A stretch of 64,000 bases of DNA, taken from positions 1 to 64,000 of the forward strand of contig NZ_CALPDE010000015.1 in the NCBI RefSeq assembly GCF_943193185.1, given 5' to 3'. Below, in pieces: positions 10,298 to 19,912 of the stretch (its first letter is position 1; every line of letters begins with the position of its first letter). Under the pieces are notes generated by a model. It saw only the letters and a program-made list of their open reading frames with translations, was not told where the DNA came from and searched no databases. The DNA is from Lactococcus ileimucosae (lineage in GTDB: Bacteria > Bacillota > Bacilli > Lactobacillales > Streptococcaceae). The position numbers and the translations under genes were made by a program.

Positions 10298-10784
10298 TTG
10301 ATTTTTTTCCATTCAGTGCTTCAATAACATTTTCTGGCAACCATCGGCTAAGGTCTTGGCCAAAATGATAAAGTTCACGCATCCGTGTAGAACTAATATT
10401 TTCGAGTTCTGGTTTTGCAGTCAATAGAATCGTTTCTATTCCCGTCATTTCACGGTTAAAGTAAATCATATTTTTCTCATAGTCTAAATCTACCGCATTG
10501 CGAACGGAACGCACAAGTGCCGTAACTTCAAGTTGCTTCGCAATGTTTACCGTCAAATCATTCGCATGTGCAATCACTTCTACATTGGTTAATTGTAGAT
10601 CTGCCAAGGCTTTTTCGATGAGGGCAACGCGCTCTTCTAGGCTGAACAGAGGATTTTTAGCTTCATTTTTAAAAATGCCAATATAAAGCTTATCAAAAAG
10701 CTTGCTGGCGCGTTCAACGATATCAAGATGGCCTTTTGTGACCGGGTCAAAAGTCCCTGTAAATAAACCAATTTTATCTTTCAT
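10287..10784 (-). CDS. coaD: Phosphopantetheine adenylyltransferase
   Basis: A 165-residue CoaD, which transfers AMP from ATP to 4'-phosphopantetheine to make dephospho-CoA. The nucleotidyltransferase signature [12 protein letters not shown] is at residues 9-20 and the second ATP motif N-I-S-S-T-R-M-R-E is near residue 130, both intact. Length is normal. It overlaps rsmD by 11 bases and sepM downstream, forming the tight rsmD-coaD-sepM operon common in Lactobacillales. Confidence 0.97.
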   Translation of the reverse strand: MKDKIGLFTGTFDPVTKGHLDIVERASKLFDKLYIGIFKNEAKNPLFSLEERVALIEKALADLQLTNVEVIAHANDLTVNIAKQLEVTALVRSVRNAVDLDYEKNMIYFNREMTGIETILLTAKPELENISSTRMRELYHFGQDLSRWLPENVIEALNGKKSNEK

Positions 10785-11313
10785 AGATGGTTACCTTCGA
10801 AATTCCATATACTTTCTCTTTACGCAAGGACAGTTGCCCAATTTTTTCTGGAAGGGAGACTCCCTTATCCGTTTCACAAACAACGATAACGTCATCTGCC
10901 AGCAAGTCTTTTTTCTGCATTTCTTCTAGATTAGCAACAATATTTTCTCTCGCATAAGGCGGATCTAATAAAACCAAGTCAAACTGTCCAGAAAGATGAG
11001 CTAAAGCACGCTCTGCTGGCATTTTGAGAAGTTGAAATTTCCCCTCTTCTTTTGTCATCTTGATATTTTCAGTGATAACCAACTGCGCCGAACGGTCTTT
11101 TTCAACCATTACAGCACTGTCCATCCCACGTGAGACAGCTTCGATAGCAAGTGAACCTGAACCTGAGAACAAATCCAGAACCCGCCCACCCTCAAAATAG
11201 GGACCAATCATATTAAAAATTGCACCCTTGACTTTATCCGTCGTTGGACGTGTTGTTTTTCCTGCCAATGTCTTCAGTGGCCTGCCACCATAATTTCCTG
11301 CTACAACTCTCAT
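10774..11313 (-). CDS. rsmD: 16S rRNA (guanine966-N2)-methyltransferase
   Basis: RsmD methylates G966 of 16S rRNA using S-adenosylmethionine. The protein of 179 residues starts [13 protein letters not shown], has the SAM motif [15 protein letters not shown] and the catalytic N-D/D-P-P-Y-type motif as LLDPPYA. The ATG at 11313 matches the family start; an in-frame ATG 18 bases upstream has no ribosome binding site. A TATAAT ends only six bases before this ATG, so the mRNA is probably leaderless. First gene of the rsmD-coaD-sepM operon. Confidence 0.92.
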   Translation of the reverse strand: MRVVAGNYGGRPLKTLAGKTTRPTTDKVKGAIFNMIGPYFEGGRVLDLFSGSGSLAIEAVSRGMDSAVMVEKDRSAQLVITENIKMTKEEGKFQLLKMPAERALAHLSGQFDLVLLDPPYARENIVANLEEMQKKDLLADDVIVVCETDKGVSLPEKIGQLSLRKEKVYGISKVTIYER

Positions 11314-11319
11314 TGCTCT

Positions 11320-11328
11320 ATTATAGCA
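11320..11328 (-). promoter_or_regulatory. Extended -10 of rsmD, leaderless start predicted
   Basis: TGC-TATAAT on the minus strand with six bases (AGAGCA) before the ATG. Transcription should begin at or next to the start codon. Confidence 0.6.
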
Positions 11329-11358
11329 CATTGATAGAGTTCTTCCCCAAGGGCAGTA

Positions 11359-11393
11359 AAAAAGCCATAATTCAAAGAATAATGACTTTTTTA
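11359..11393 (-). terminator. pgi terminator
   Basis: Imperfect hairpin with AAAAAAG / CTTTTTT arms and a central GAAT/ATTC pairing, just after the pgi stop. Confidence 0.7.
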
Positions 11394-11406
11394 ATAGAAT
11401 CCTTCC

Positions 11407-12756
11407 TTATTTAAGACGTGCATTCAATTCGGCACTCAATTCTTCAAATCCTGGTTTACCAAGAAGTGCAAACATGTTACGTTTGTAAGCTTCCACACCT
11501 GGTTGGTCAAATGGATTGATACCGTTCAAGTAACCAGAGATTGCGATTGCAAGCTCGAAGAAATAGATAGTGTAACCCAAAGTAAATTCATCTTGCTCAG
11601 GCAAGGTAACAATCATGTTTGGTACACCACCATCTGTGTGAGCAAGGAGCACACCGTCAGCAGCTTTTTTGTTGACGAAGTCAACATCTTTACCTTGCAA
11701 GTAGCCAAGTCCATCAAGATCTGCTTCAAGCTCAGGGATGTTAATATTTTTGCGTGGTTTTTCCACACGGATAGCTGTTTCAAATACAGAACGTGTGCCT
11801 TCTTGGATAAATTGACCCAATGAATGCAAATCTGTTGAGAAGTTTGCTGATGTTGGATAAATACCTTTTTGGTCTTTACCTTCAGATTCACCTGCCAACT
11901 GTTTCCACCATTCTGAGAAGTATTGCAATGATGGTTCATAGTTAATCAGGATTTCTGAAAGTTTACCTTTACGGTAAAGGATATTACGAAGTGCTGCATA
12001 AGCATAAGCATCATTTTCACGTACGTCTGTGGCTGTATATTCTTTACGCGCTGCGTTAGCACCTTCCATAAGCGCTGTAATATCAGCACCAGATGCTGCG
12101 ATAGGCAAGAGACCAACAGCTGTCAAAACTGAGAAACGTCCCCCAACTGAATCTGGCACAACAAAAGTCTTCCAGTTGTTTGCATCAGCATTAACTTTAA
12201 CGGCACCTTTTTCTTTATCTGTTGTTGCATAGATACGTTTATTTGCTTCTTCACGACCATATTTTTTAACCAAAAGTTCTTCAAAGACACGGAAAGCAAT
12301 TGCTGGTTCAGTTGTAGTCCCTGATTTAGAGATAACATTAACAGAAAAGTCTTTATCCGCAACATATTCTACCAAATCTGAAAGATAGCTTGAAGAAATT
12401 GAATTTCCTGCATAAAGAATTTGTGGCGCTTTACGTTCTTCTTTTGATTGAAGATTAACAAAGCTGTTGTTCAAGAAGTCAATTGCAGCACGGGCACCAA
12501 GGTATGAACCTCCGATACCGATAACAATAAGAACTTCTGAGTCAGATTGAATTTTGCTTGCTGCTTTTTGAATGCGTGCAAATTCTTCTTTGTCATAATC
12601 TTCTGGAAGATCTAACCAACCAATGAAGTCAGAACCCGCACCAGTTCCTTCACGAAGAAGTTTATCTGCGCCGTCAACTTGCCATTGAATTTCGTCAAGT
12701 TCTTTATCCGCTACAAATGGTTTCAAATTAGAATAATCAAATTTAATATGTGCCAT
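11407..12756 (-). CDS. pgi: Glucose-6-phosphate isomerase
   Basis: A 449-residue Pgi interconverting glucose 6-phosphate and fructose 6-phosphate. The sugar-phosphate signature [16 protein letters not shown] and the loop [17 protein letters not shown] are clear, with the second signature in the [11 protein letters not shown] region. Length matches the short Gram-positive form. Preceded by AAGGAGAGAGATAAG. Monocistronic, with its own promoter and terminator. Confidence 0.97.
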   Translation of the reverse strand: MAHIKFDYSNLKPFVADKELDEIQWQVDGADKLLREGTGAGSDFIGWLDLPEDYDKEEFARIQKAASKIQSDSEVLIVIGIGGSYLGARAAIDFLNNSFVNLQSKEERKAPQILYAGNSISSSYLSDLVEYVADKDFSVNVISKSGTTTEPAIAFRVFEELLVKKYGREEANKRIYATTDKEKGAVKVNADANNWKTFVVPDSVGGRFSVLTAVGLLPIAASGADITALMEGANAARKEYTATDVRENDAYAYAALRNILYRKGKLSEILINYEPSLQYFSEWWKQLAGESEGKDQKGIYPTSANFSTDLHSLGQFIQEGTRSVFETAIRVEKPRKNINIPELEADLDGLGYLQGKDVDFVNKKAADGVLLAHTDGGVPNMIVTLPEQDEFTLGYTIYFFELAIAISGYLNGINPFDQPGVEAYKRNMFALLGKPGFEELSAELNARLK

Positions 12757-12789
12757 CTTATCTCTCTCCTTAGAGTTTTTTCTTTGTTT

Positions 12790-12818
12790 ATTTTATCACT
12801 TTTCCATGGGTTTAACAA
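12790..12818 (-). promoter_or_regulatory. pgi promoter
   Basis: Minus strand TTGTTA, exactly 17 bases, TAAAAT (extended by TGA). Confidence 0.8.
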
Positions 12819-12861
12819 GAAATGAAAATTTAAGATATTACCTGTCTATATAGCAAAAAGA

Positions 12862-12887
12862 AAAAGTTCCCATAATGAGGAACTTTT
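12862..12887 (-). terminator. valS terminator
   Basis: AAAAGTTCC / GGAACTTTT perfect 9-bp stem with an 8-base loop, followed by T-rich sequence on the minus strand. Confidence 0.85.
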
Positions 12888-12901
12888 CCACGTCTCATAG
12901 T

Positions 12902-15544
12902 CTATTTTTGTAATTCTTCAATACGGGCTTGAGTGCTTTCAAACTTCTCTTGATAGTCCGCCAGCTTGGCACGTTCTTTGTCTACAACTTCTGCCTTGGC
13001 ATTTGCCACAAATTTTTCATTAGAAAGTTTACGGTTAACCCTATCAAGTTCTTTTTCCCATTTGTCTAATTCTTTATTAAGGCGTGCAATTTCTTCCTCG
13101 ATATTAATCAATCCTGCTAATGGAAGGTAGATTTCCGCACCAGTAACAACTGCTGACATGGCTTGTTCAGGCACTGTCACATCCGCTGCAATAGTTAACT
13201 CACTTGGGTTGGTGAAGCGTCTGATGTAAGCCGCCACCTTATTCAGGAAGGCTTCCTTGTCTGATTTGATTATCATTGGCACTGCTTTTGATAAAGGCGT
13301 ATTCACTTCCGCACGGATATTGCGTACAGCTGTGATAATTTCAATCAGCATGGCAACACCTTCACCTACTTCTGCATCATCAAATTCTGGACGTACTTCT
13401 GGATATTCAGACACAACAATAGATTTACCTTCAGCGGTCGGAAGTTTTTCAAAGATTTCTTCTGTGAAGAAAGGCATGATTGGGTGCAAGAGACGGAGCA
13501 CTTGATCAAGAACATGTACAAGCACTGAACGTGTGACGTCTTTTTCTGCTTCATCATCGCCAAACATTACTTCTTTGGTCAACTCAAGATACCAGTTAGC
13601 AAACTCATCCCAAATGAAGTTATACAGAATATGGCCTGCAACACCAAACTCAAATTTATCCATTTGTTCCGTAACACGCGCAATCGTATCATTCAAACGT
13701 GTGAGAATCCAGCGATCGGTAACATTACCTGCTGTTTTTGCTGCCACTTGGTCAAGATGAGCAGAAATTTCTTCTGCTGTGATATCTCCTGCATTCATCA
13801 AGATATAGCGTGACACATTCCATATCTTATTGATGAAATTCCAAGCTGCATCCATCTTGTCGTAGCTGAAACGCACATCTTGTCCTGGAGCTGAACCGTT
13901 GGACAAGAACCAACGCAAAGCATCTGCACCATATTTTTCAATCACATCCATTGGGTCAATACCATTCCCCAAAGATTTGGACATCTTGCGTCCCTCTTCA
14001 TCACGAATCAAGCCGTGTATAAGCACATTATTAAATGGTGCTTTTCCTGTAAACTCAAGCGATTGGAAAATCATACGTGAAACCCAGAAGAAGATGATGT
14101 CATAGCCCGTAACCAAGGTCGATGTTGGGAAGTATCGTTGGAAGTCTTCTGCCTTTTCATCCGGCCAGCCCATAGTTGAGAAAGGCCATAAGGCGGAAGA
14201 GAACCATGTATCAAGTACGTCTTCATCTTGTACCCAACCTTCGCCTTCTGGTGCTTCTTCGCCGACATACATTTCGCCAGCTTCGTTGTACCAGGCAGGG
14301 ATTTGATGTCCCCACCAAAGTTGGCGTGAAATAACCCAGTCATGTACGTTTTCCATCCATTGGAGGAAAGTGTCGTTAAAACGTGGAGGATAAAACTCAA
14401 CCGCATCTTCTGTTTTTTGATTTGCGATTGCATTTTTAGCCAACTCTTCCATCTTAACGAACCATTGTGTCGACAAGCGTGGCTCAACCATTACACCTGT
14501 ACGTTCTGAGTGCCCAACGGAATGCATCATTTTCTCAACTTTAACTAAGTTGCCGAGCGCATCTAATTTTTTAATGATGGCTTCGCGGGCTTCAAAGCGA
14601 TCCATACCATTAAACTCGCCTGCCAGCTCGTTCATTGTACCGTCAGCATTCATCACATTAACTTGTGGCAAGTTATGACGTTGACCAACCAAGAAGTCAT
14701 TAGGATCATGAGCGGGTGTAATTTTAACCACACCTGTCCCTTTTTCCATGTCTGCGTGTTCGTCACCAACAATAGGAATTTCTTTGTTAATGATAGGGAG
14801 AATAACACTTTGACCAATGTATTTGGCATAACGTTCATCTGCCGGGTTAACAGCAACAGCAGTGTCTCCAAAGAAAGTTTCTGGACGCGTTGTCGCTACT
14901 TCAAGCGCGCCTGAACCATCCGCCAAAGGATAAGTAATGTGATAGAAGGCACCTTCGACATCCTTATGGATAACTTCAATATCAGAGAGTGCAGTCATGG
15001 CCTTTGGATCCCAGTTAATGATAAACTCACCACGGTAAATCCAACCTTTTTTATAAAGCTCAACAAAAACTTTGCGGACTGCAGCAGACAAGCCTTCATC
15101 TAGAGTAAAGCGCTCGCGACTGTAGTCAACAGAGATACCCATTTTACCCCATTGTTGATGAATAGTTTCAGCGTATTCGTCTTTCCATTCCCAGACCTTG
15201 TCCAAGAATTTCTCACGGCCTAAGTCATAACGTGAAATACCCTCTTCGGCTAAACGCGCTTCCACTTTGGCTTGCGTTGCAATACCAGCGTGGTCCATTC
15301 CTGGCAACCAGAGCGTATCAAAACCTTGCATACGTTTTTGACGGATGATGATGTCTTGCAAGGTTGTGTCCCAAGCATGCCCTAAGTGGAGTTTCCCTGT
15401 GACGTTTGGTGGTGGAATAACGATACTGTAAGGTTTTGCTTTTTTGTCATCTGAAGGTGCAAAAACACCTTGTTCGAGCCATTTTTCATAGCGTCCTGCT
15501 TCGACTTCAGCAGGATTAAATTTTGTTGATAATTCTTCTGTCAT
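12902..15544 (-). CDS. valS: Valyl-tRNA synthetase
   Basis: An 880-residue class I synthetase charging tRNA-Val. The HIGH-type motif is [12 protein letters not shown], the KMSKS loop is [11 protein letters not shown], the editing domain lies between them, and the C-terminal 60 residues form the tRNA-binding coiled coil typical of ValRS. Expression is set by a T-box leader (15608-15796) read from the promoter at 15802-15830. Monocistronic. Confidence 0.97.
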   Translation of the reverse strand: MTEELSTKFNPAEVEAGRYEKWLEQGVFAPSDDKKAKPYSIVIPPPNVTGKLHLGHAWDTTLQDIIIRQKRMQGFDTLWLPGMDHAGIATQAKVEARLAEEGISRYDLGREKFLDKVWEWKDEYAETIHQQWGKMGISVDYSRERFTLDEGLSAAVRKVFVELYKKGWIYRGEFIINWDPKAMTALSDIEVIHKDVEGAFYHITYPLADGSGALEVATTRPETFFGDTAVAVNPADERYAKYIGQSVILPIINKEIPIVGDEHADMEKGTGVVKITPAHDPNDFLVGQRHNLPQVNVMNADGTMNELAGEFNGMDRFEAREAIIKKLDALGNLVKVEKMMHSVGHSERTGVMVEPRLSTQWFVKMEELAKNAIANQKTEDAVEFYPPRFNDTFLQWMENVHDWVISRQLWWGHQIPAWYNEAGEMYVGEEAPEGEGWVQDEDVLDTWFSSALWPFSTMGWPDEKAEDFQRYFPTSTLVTGYDIIFFWVSRMIFQSLEFTGKAPFNNVLIHGLIRDEEGRKMSKSLGNGIDPMDVIEKYGADALRWFLSNGSAPGQDVRFSYDKMDAAWNFINKIWNVSRYILMNAGDITAEEISAHLDQVAAKTAGNVTDRWILTRLNDTIARVTEQMDKFEFGVAGHILYNFIWDEFANWYLELTKEVMFGDDEAEKDVTRSVLVHVLDQVLRLLHPIMPFFTEEIFEKLPTAEGKSIVVSEYPEVRPEFDDAEVGEGVAMLIEIITAVRNIRAEVNTPLSKAVPMIIKSDKEAFLNKVAAYIRRFTNPSELTIAADVTVPEQAMSAVVTGAEIYLPLAGLINIEEEIARLNKELDKWEKELDRVNRKLSNEKFVANAKAEVVDKERAKLADYQEKFESTQARIEELQK

Positions 15545-15607
15545 TTATTTTTCCTTTCGGTATGAAAACAGTTGATAATGTCGAGGGAGAAGTGCAAGGG
15601 AGTGTCA

Positions 15608-15796
15608 ATAAAAAATACCGCACCTAAACATCCAACATAGGACGCTCACGCGCGGTACCACCTAAATTCCTGCTTTTAAAAGCAGACACTTAATTTTATT
15701 TAACTGACTTCAATGCAACCTTCACAAGCTTCATCTGAAATCTCGCAGCGACCGATTTCTCTCTCAAAGATTAGACTTGTTACTCCTCATTTAGTG
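15608..15796 (-). promoter_or_regulatory. T-box riboswitch of valS
   Basis: The leader contains the conserved T-box AATTTAGGTGGTACCGCG on the minus strand, a stem I region with AG-rich internal loop, and a terminator whose ACCGC and GTGCGGT arms are followed by TTTTTT. A GTC triplet in the context GAA-GTC-A near the base of stem I is a plausible valine specifier. Uncharged tRNA-Val would stabilise the antiterminator and switch on valS. Confidence 0.92.
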
Positions 15797-15801
15797 CTTT
15801 T

Positions 15802-15830
15802 ATTCTATCAGATTTGTCCGTTTTTTGCAA
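15802..15830 (-). promoter_or_regulatory. valS T-box promoter
   Basis: Minus strand TTGCAA, exactly 17 bases, TAGAAT. Confidence 0.8.
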
Positions 15831-15836
15831 GGTCGC

Positions 15837-16374
15837 TCAGCGTTCTTTGATTATTTCTAAGAAATGCTCTAAACCTTCTATTTTTTGCATTTGTCGATTG
15901 CAGTTCACACTATCAACACAGATATATGTGCCATTTTAGTATAGGTAGCCTCAGCCCTCTTTTAGTGGTTGCTAAAAACTGCGTCACTTGGCTTGTTTTT
16001 TGACAAATCGCACAAATATTTTTTATACTTCCTGATGTCGTCCCATAAAAACTCCGTCCGTCACTCGTCACAATATACTTGCGCTGACTAGAAATCTCCT
16101 TCCAAGCAAAATAGGTGAGTTCTTTCATATCCCAGCTTGCTTGTGCGGGAACTTTGAGCTTTTTAATTTGACTTTCAGAGGGTAAGACAAAAGCTTCAAC
16201 TAAGTCTTTCAGGAGAAGTAACTCTCTCCGCTTGCTCTTTCGTTATTTTACTGTCCGCAAGTTTCTCTAAAAAGAGCTTGACTTCTTTTGCTTTTGAGAG
16301 CTCTTCTATTTCAGCTACAGTTTGAGCATAAACTGCTTCTACTGTAGCTTTATCAAGGAATAGTCTTTCCTTGA
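15837..16374 (-). pseudogene. FusB/FBP-type EF-G-binding protein remnant
   Basis: Three frames together give the C-terminal two thirds of a FusB-family protein: a helical part (K-A-T-V-E-A-V-Y-A-Q-T-V-A-E-I-E-E-L), then W-K-E-I-S-S-Q-R-K-Y-I-V and the treble-clef zinc finger half I-C-A-I-C-Q-K with F-L-A-T-T-K-R. Frameshifts lie near 16215 and near 15930, after which another frame restores V-D-S-V-N-C-N-R-Q to a stop at 15837. The N-terminal part is missing, apparently replaced by the DUF421 gene. FusB-type proteins rescue EF-G from fusidic acid. This copy is not functional as read. Confidence 0.65.
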
Positions 16375-17010
16375 CTAGTCGTTATAGCCATACAACTTAA
16401 GTTCTCCAGAGATATATTCACCTAAATATATCTCACCAATTTTGTTATAGCCTTGTTCTAAAATTTGCGATTCAACCCATTCAGCATTTTTATCAATAAC
16501 TTCTAGAACATCTAGATTCACTTGACCATCTACAATAAGAGGATATTTAACATTTTCTTCTCCAAATTCAATTAATGTCAGCTGACCATTTTGTTCTAAA
16601 ATAGCACGTTTCACATTATCAATTTTATAGATACCGTTGGAACGAAGTTTGAACATCAAATCATTAGCAGAAATACCATTTTTCAAACACTCCTCAACTC
16701 TGATATTTCCGTCTTTTATTAAGGTTAATGGGCGACCATCTACTAATAATTTTATATATCGATTATGTTCTTTTGAAAACTTTAAAATCAATACCAAAAG
16801 CGTCCAAATAATTAAAACAAGTATAAATTGTAAAACTGTAATAGAGTCATTATAAATAACTCCCCCAATTATTCCACCTAAAACATAATTTTGAACTTGA
16901 TCCATTGCGGAAGCTGGCGCTAAATTTCCTTTTCCCATTATATTTATTTGGATAATAAGGCAAATAATACCTAAAGAGAATTTTAAAATTATTGAACTGT
17001 AAAGTAACAT
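16375..17010 (-). CDS. DUF421 (YetF-like) membrane protein
   Basis: A 211-residue protein with membrane segments at roughly residues 5-25 and 58-78, the family block G-K-G-N-L-A-P-A-S-A-M-D-Q-V-Q-N-Y-V-L-G, then a soluble alpha/beta part with L-L-V-D-G-R-P and L-I-K-D-G-N-I-R. This matches the YetF/YdfS family of unknown function. It is 13 bases downstream of the DUF3290 gene, its usual partner in Lactobacillales, so the two probably form one membrane complex. Confidence 0.85.
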   Translation of the reverse strand: MLLYSSIILKFSLGIICLIIQINIMGKGNLAPASAMDQVQNYVLGGIIGGVIYNDSITVLQFILVLIIWTLLVLILKFSKEHNRYIKLLVDGRPLTLIKDGNIRVEECLKNGISANDLMFKLRSNGIYKIDNVKRAILEQNGQLTLIEFGEENVKYPLIVDGQVNLDVLEVIDKNAEWVESQILEQGYNKIGEIYLGEYISGELKLYGYND

Positions 17011-17023
17011 ACCTTCTCACAAT

Positions 17024-17470
17024 CTATTTTTTTATTTCTTTATTTTGGGGATTAATCAAATAACTTTCTACAAATGTATATGTTTTCTGATCAGGATTTA
17101 AGTTAACTGAGTAATATTTATCATCAATTTTTACAATTATTCCATCAGCAAATTGAGTAGAATTAACTAAAACCTTGTCTATATCAACCTTTTGATTTTT
17201 AGCTACATTCTCAACAAAAGCAACCATTTGCGAGGATTGGTTCTGTTTTGATTGAAATCCTCTATAATTAGAATATTGTATCCCTAGTTCTAAAATAATA
17301 AATAACAAAAGAATTATACTTAAATCTCGATATTTAGTTTTTATTTTGTGTCTAATATAAATACTGAATATAATGACGAGTACTGTAAGACTTGCAAATA
17401 TAAAAATATATCTGATATAATCATTTATTCCTGATTGTGATTTCAAAAATTCGATATCATAAAAGTTCAT
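17024..17470 (-). CDS. DUF3290 membrane protein
   Basis: A 148-residue protein starting MNFYDIEFLKSQSG with two membrane helices (about residues 20-40 and 50-66) and a C-terminal extracytoplasmic or cytoplasmic part ending in a Lys-rich tail. Sequence and position match the DUF3290 family that is nearly always paired with a DUF421 protein. No biochemical role is known to me. Preceded by AGGAGCAGTATT. Confidence 0.8.
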   Translation of the reverse strand: MNFYDIEFLKSQSGINDYIRYIFIFASLTVLVIIFSIYIRHKIKTKYRDLSIILLLFIILELGIQYSNYRGFQSKQNQSSQMVAFVENVAKNQKVDIDKVLVNSTQFADGIIVKIDDKYYSVNLNPDQKTYTFVESYLINPQNKEIKK

Positions 17471-17480
17471 AATACTGCTC

Positions 17481-17669
17481 CTATACGAAATTATTAAAAT
17501 CAGCTCCTGATTTAAAATGCTTCAATTCTTCATTAGTAAATGCTTTATTCCAAAAATGCCCTATTTCTGTAATAAGGCATTTTTCTTCTCCCGCAAATTC
17601 GAACCAGCACAGTCCAAAGAATAGAGCTTTTGCCTTTTCATTGATGCTAGTAATTATTATGTATATCAA
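17481..17669 (-). CDS. Short open frame of unknown origin, possibly a gene remnant
   Basis: A 62-codon frame ending just before the DUF3290 gene. It has no convincing ribosome binding site and shows no domain I recognise. Its Trp/Phe-rich C-terminal half looks like a genuine protein fragment. It sits in a stretch with several broken genes and may be the 3' end of a decayed gene. Confidence 0.25.
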   Translation of the reverse strand: MIYIIITSINEKAKALFFGLCWFEFAGEEKCLITEIGHFWNKAFTNEELKHFKSGADFNNFV

Positions 17670-18079
17670 AAAAAGCAGCGTTAAAAGCGCTTAATCGGTC
17701 AGAAATAGCATTCAATAAGTTTTTAGCTAAAGCAATTTGAAGCTTATTTCCATTTTGAAAAATATCAACTGTTTGTAAAATCTGAAAGTAGAACTTAAAG
17801 CGGTAAGACTATCTTTTGAAAAAGGCCCTCTTTCAGCCTCTTCTTTATACACTTCAAGGAAATCTTGCGTTTCTAGCATATAAGTTTCAAATAGTTCCTT
17901 ACTGAGCCGTTCTTCTCTTTCTTTTTTCTTTCTCACGACCAAGCAGAGAGTCTACGGATACGTTAAAAGGTCAGCCATTAAAGTTAGCTTTTTTGCTGTT
18001 GGCTGTTGTGCTTTCAATCGATATAAATAATTCCCTCCAAAGCCTGAGTCCTCGAAAACCCTTTGCGGTGATTTTCTTT
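17670..18079 (-). pseudogene. XRE-family regulator remnant
   Basis: One frame gives G-N-Y-L-Y-R-L-K, then L-T-L-M-A-D-L-L before a TAG. The adjacent frame continues V-S-V-D-S-L-L-G-R-E-K. Together they match the end of an XRE/Cro helix-turn-helix (N-Y-L-Y-x-L ... L-A-D-L-L-N-V-S-V-D-x-L-L-G). A further frameshift leads into a helical C-terminal part (S-K-E-L-F-E-T-Y-M-L-E-T-Q-D-F-L). The start and first helix are not recognisable. At least two frameshifts make it non-functional. Confidence 0.5.
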
Positions 18080-18084
18080 GTTAC

Positions 18085-18333
18085 TTAAAAAGTTTTTGTA
18101 CCTAAGTCTGGTACATCGTGGAAATCTTTACCTGCTTTATAGTTTTCAAATTTCCCTTGAATAAATTGATAGGCATCGAGACGGCTTTCATAACGAATAG
18201 CCGCTTCTTTTGCTTCAATTTTTTTATCTTCATCCGCAATTTTTTCTGCGGCTTTCATTGCTAGTTCTGAAAGTTGAACCTGCTGGTCCACCCATTCACT
18301 GAAATCTTTTAAAAATTTTTCTTTATATTCCAT
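18085..18333 (-). CDS. DUF1912 family protein
   Basis: An 82-residue helical protein with F-L-K-D-F-S-E-W-V-D-Q-Q-V, I-R-Y-E-S-R-L-D-A-Y-Q-F and K-D-F-H-D-V-P-D. It matches the DUF1912 family found in streptococci and lactococci, of unknown function. It starts 2 bases after the stop of the MmcQ-like gene, so it is probably in an operon with it and the GNAT gene. Confidence 0.8.
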   Translation of the reverse strand: MEYKEKFLKDFSEWVDQQVQLSELAMKAAEKIADEDKKIEAKEAAIRYESRLDAYQFIQGKFENYKAGKDFHDVPDLGTKTF

Positions 18334-18335
18334 TT

Positions 18336-18684
18336 TTATTCTCTTTTTGGCTTGATTAGACGATAACTGTTTTCAATCAGCTGTTTCGCTTGTTCCTCTG
18401 AAACATCACCACCAAAGTGGATGTCATTCCAGTGCGTTTTATTCATGTGCCAAGCCGGTCTTATTGAAGCGAAAGTTTCACGGAGTTCTTCGTTGACTGA
18501 GGGTAAACCTTTAACATCCAAAACAAGTTTGCCCTCACGCTCCGAGATATAAACAAAGGATTTTTTGTTTTTGAGATGCTTCACCACAACCGTAGCTGGA
18601 CCTTTTTCCCTCTTTGCAAAGGGTGTAGAGGCAAATGTAGGCCCCCAGCGACAAACAAAACTCCACCCAGTTTTCTTTATTCAT
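18336..18684 (-). pseudogene. MmcQ/YjbR-family DNA-binding-like protein, frameshifted
   Basis: The N-terminus MNKENWVEFCLSLG starts after GGAGAAGGAG and overlaps the GNAT stop. The rest of the family sequence (P-T-F-A-S-T-P-F-A-K then V-V-V-K-H-L-K-N-K-K-S-F and N-D-I-H-F-G-G-D-V) is in the next frame. Removing one G from the run of five G (minus strand, near 18642) joins them perfectly. MmcQ/YjbR proteins have a CyaY-like fold and unknown role. It may be decay, slippage or a sequencing error. A shorter in-frame product could start at 18587. Confidence 0.65.
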
Positions 18685-19195
18685 CTCCTTCTCCTAAAAG
18701 AAGTTGATAAGCGATGCGCTCTCCTTCGTAGAAAACCATTCCCCGCTTTTCAAAACCTTCGCGCTCAAAAACCGCCCGCATCACTGCATTGGCTGGATGC
18801 GTATCCACACGGAAGTCCTTATAGCCACGTGCCTGCATCAAAGTAAAAATGTTCGAAAAAAGATACTTTGTCAAACCCAGCCCACGATATTGGTCAGACA
18901 GTGCTAAACAATGAACAGTGACATAGTCCAAGCTGTCATTTAACCACTTGCCCTTATAAATTTTCGTGTATTGCGTATCTTCTCCGGTAATGACCGCACA
19001 AAAACCTGCAACTTCTTCGCCCACAATCAGAACGTAGCCCACATCTTTGTGAATAAAATTTTCAATGTCACTTTGTGCGGGATACTCTGCTTGCCATTGA
19101 TCACTCCCAGATTTTCCCAGAAATTCTCTTGCCTGAACAATGATCGGCATAACGGATGGAATATCCGATAGGGCTGCCTTTCTTAAATAAATCAT
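18677..19195 (-). CDS. GNAT-family N-acetyltransferase
   Basis: A 172-residue GNAT protein: MIYLRKAALSDIPSVMPII at the start, the acetyl-CoA-binding motif with L-S-D-Q-Y-R-G-L-G-L-T-K-Y-L-F, and A-V-M-R-A-V-F-E-R-E-G-F-E-K-R-G at the C-terminal end. The substrate cannot be predicted. Its stop overlaps the start of the frameshifted MmcQ-like gene. It lies 9 bases after the B3/B4 gene, so all are probably cotranscribed from rlmCD. Confidence 0.85.
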   Translation of the reverse strand: MIYLRKAALSDIPSVMPIIVQAREFLGKSGSDQWQAEYPAQSDIENFIHKDVGYVLIVGEEVAGFCAVITGEDTQYTKIYKGKWLNDSLDYVTVHCLALSDQYRGLGLTKYLFSNIFTLMQARGYKDFRVDTHPANAVMRAVFEREGFEKRGMVFYEGERIAYQLLLGEGDE

Positions 19196-19204
19196 GCTTT
19201 CCTC

Positions 19205-19912
19205 TTAGTCTAAACTGAGCTCAGGATTTTCTTTTGTCATGATTGCAACCTCTGCACGTCCTCCGAGATGTGCAACAGTAAGCTCTGCCAACTTTTCTAT
19301 AGCTTGTCGCAATTCATCTGTACGACTTGCATCCACACATTCAATGATTAAAAAGGCGTTTTTTGTATTTTCTGTCAGCATTGTACGTTGACCATCACGC
19401 CAATTCCAGCAGCGACAAACGGCACCCTCATCATCAAGATAAGCAATTTCTCCAGCCAGAGCATTATCCGGCTCCTCATCCCCTAAAGCGATGAATTTTT
19501 CCCCACCTTGTGCCTGAGTCAAACGAAGATTGCCAGCAAAGCTATCAATATCTTCGCCACCGGCTGGTAAACCATAGGTTAAACTCATCGTATTGTAGAT
19601 ATCCACAAGGGGATTAATACTGCCAACTTCTTTGCCTTTTTCAACCCGTTTCATCAAGTTTTCAATAGAAGAACGTGCACCTTTTTTAGTCTTAAACTTA
19701 CGATAAGCTTGACGCCAAACTGAAACAACTGGATTTTCACTAAAAACAGGCTCTTGTAAAAATTTCCCTGATTCTTGGTTGGCTTTGGCCAACATGTCTT
19801 TGACTTCAGCAGAGCTCTCCCCTGTATTATCAATACCTTTAGCTAAAACAATCCCAATTTGCGTGTCTGGGAAAAGCTCCCAAAAATCTTTTTCAATGAT
19901 AAATTTTGTCAT
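19205..19912 (-). CDS. B3/B4 domain protein (PheRS beta-like)
   Basis: A 235-residue stand-alone B3/B4 domain as found in the beta subunit of phenylalanyl-tRNA synthetase, where it carries editing activity. Landmarks are V-S-V-W-R-Q-A-Y-R-K-F-K, L-V-D-I-Y-N-T-M-S-L-T-Y-G-L-P-A-G-G and C-R-C-W-N-W-R-D-G-Q-R-T. Free-standing members may act in trans on mischarged tRNA or free amino acids; that is inference. The ATG overlaps the rlmCD stop by 4 bases, so the pair is translationally coupled. Confidence 0.82.
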   Translation of the reverse strand: MTKFIIEKDFWELFPDTQIGIVLAKGIDNTGESSAEVKDMLAKANQESGKFLQEPVFSENPVVSVWRQAYRKFKTKKGARSSIENLMKRVEKGKEVGSINPLVDIYNTMSLTYGLPAGGEDIDSFAGNLRLTQAQGGEKFIALGDEEPDNALAGEIAYLDDEGAVCRCWNWRDGQRTMLTENTKNAFLIIECVDASRTDELRQAIEKLAELTVAHLGGRAEVAIMTKENPELSLD

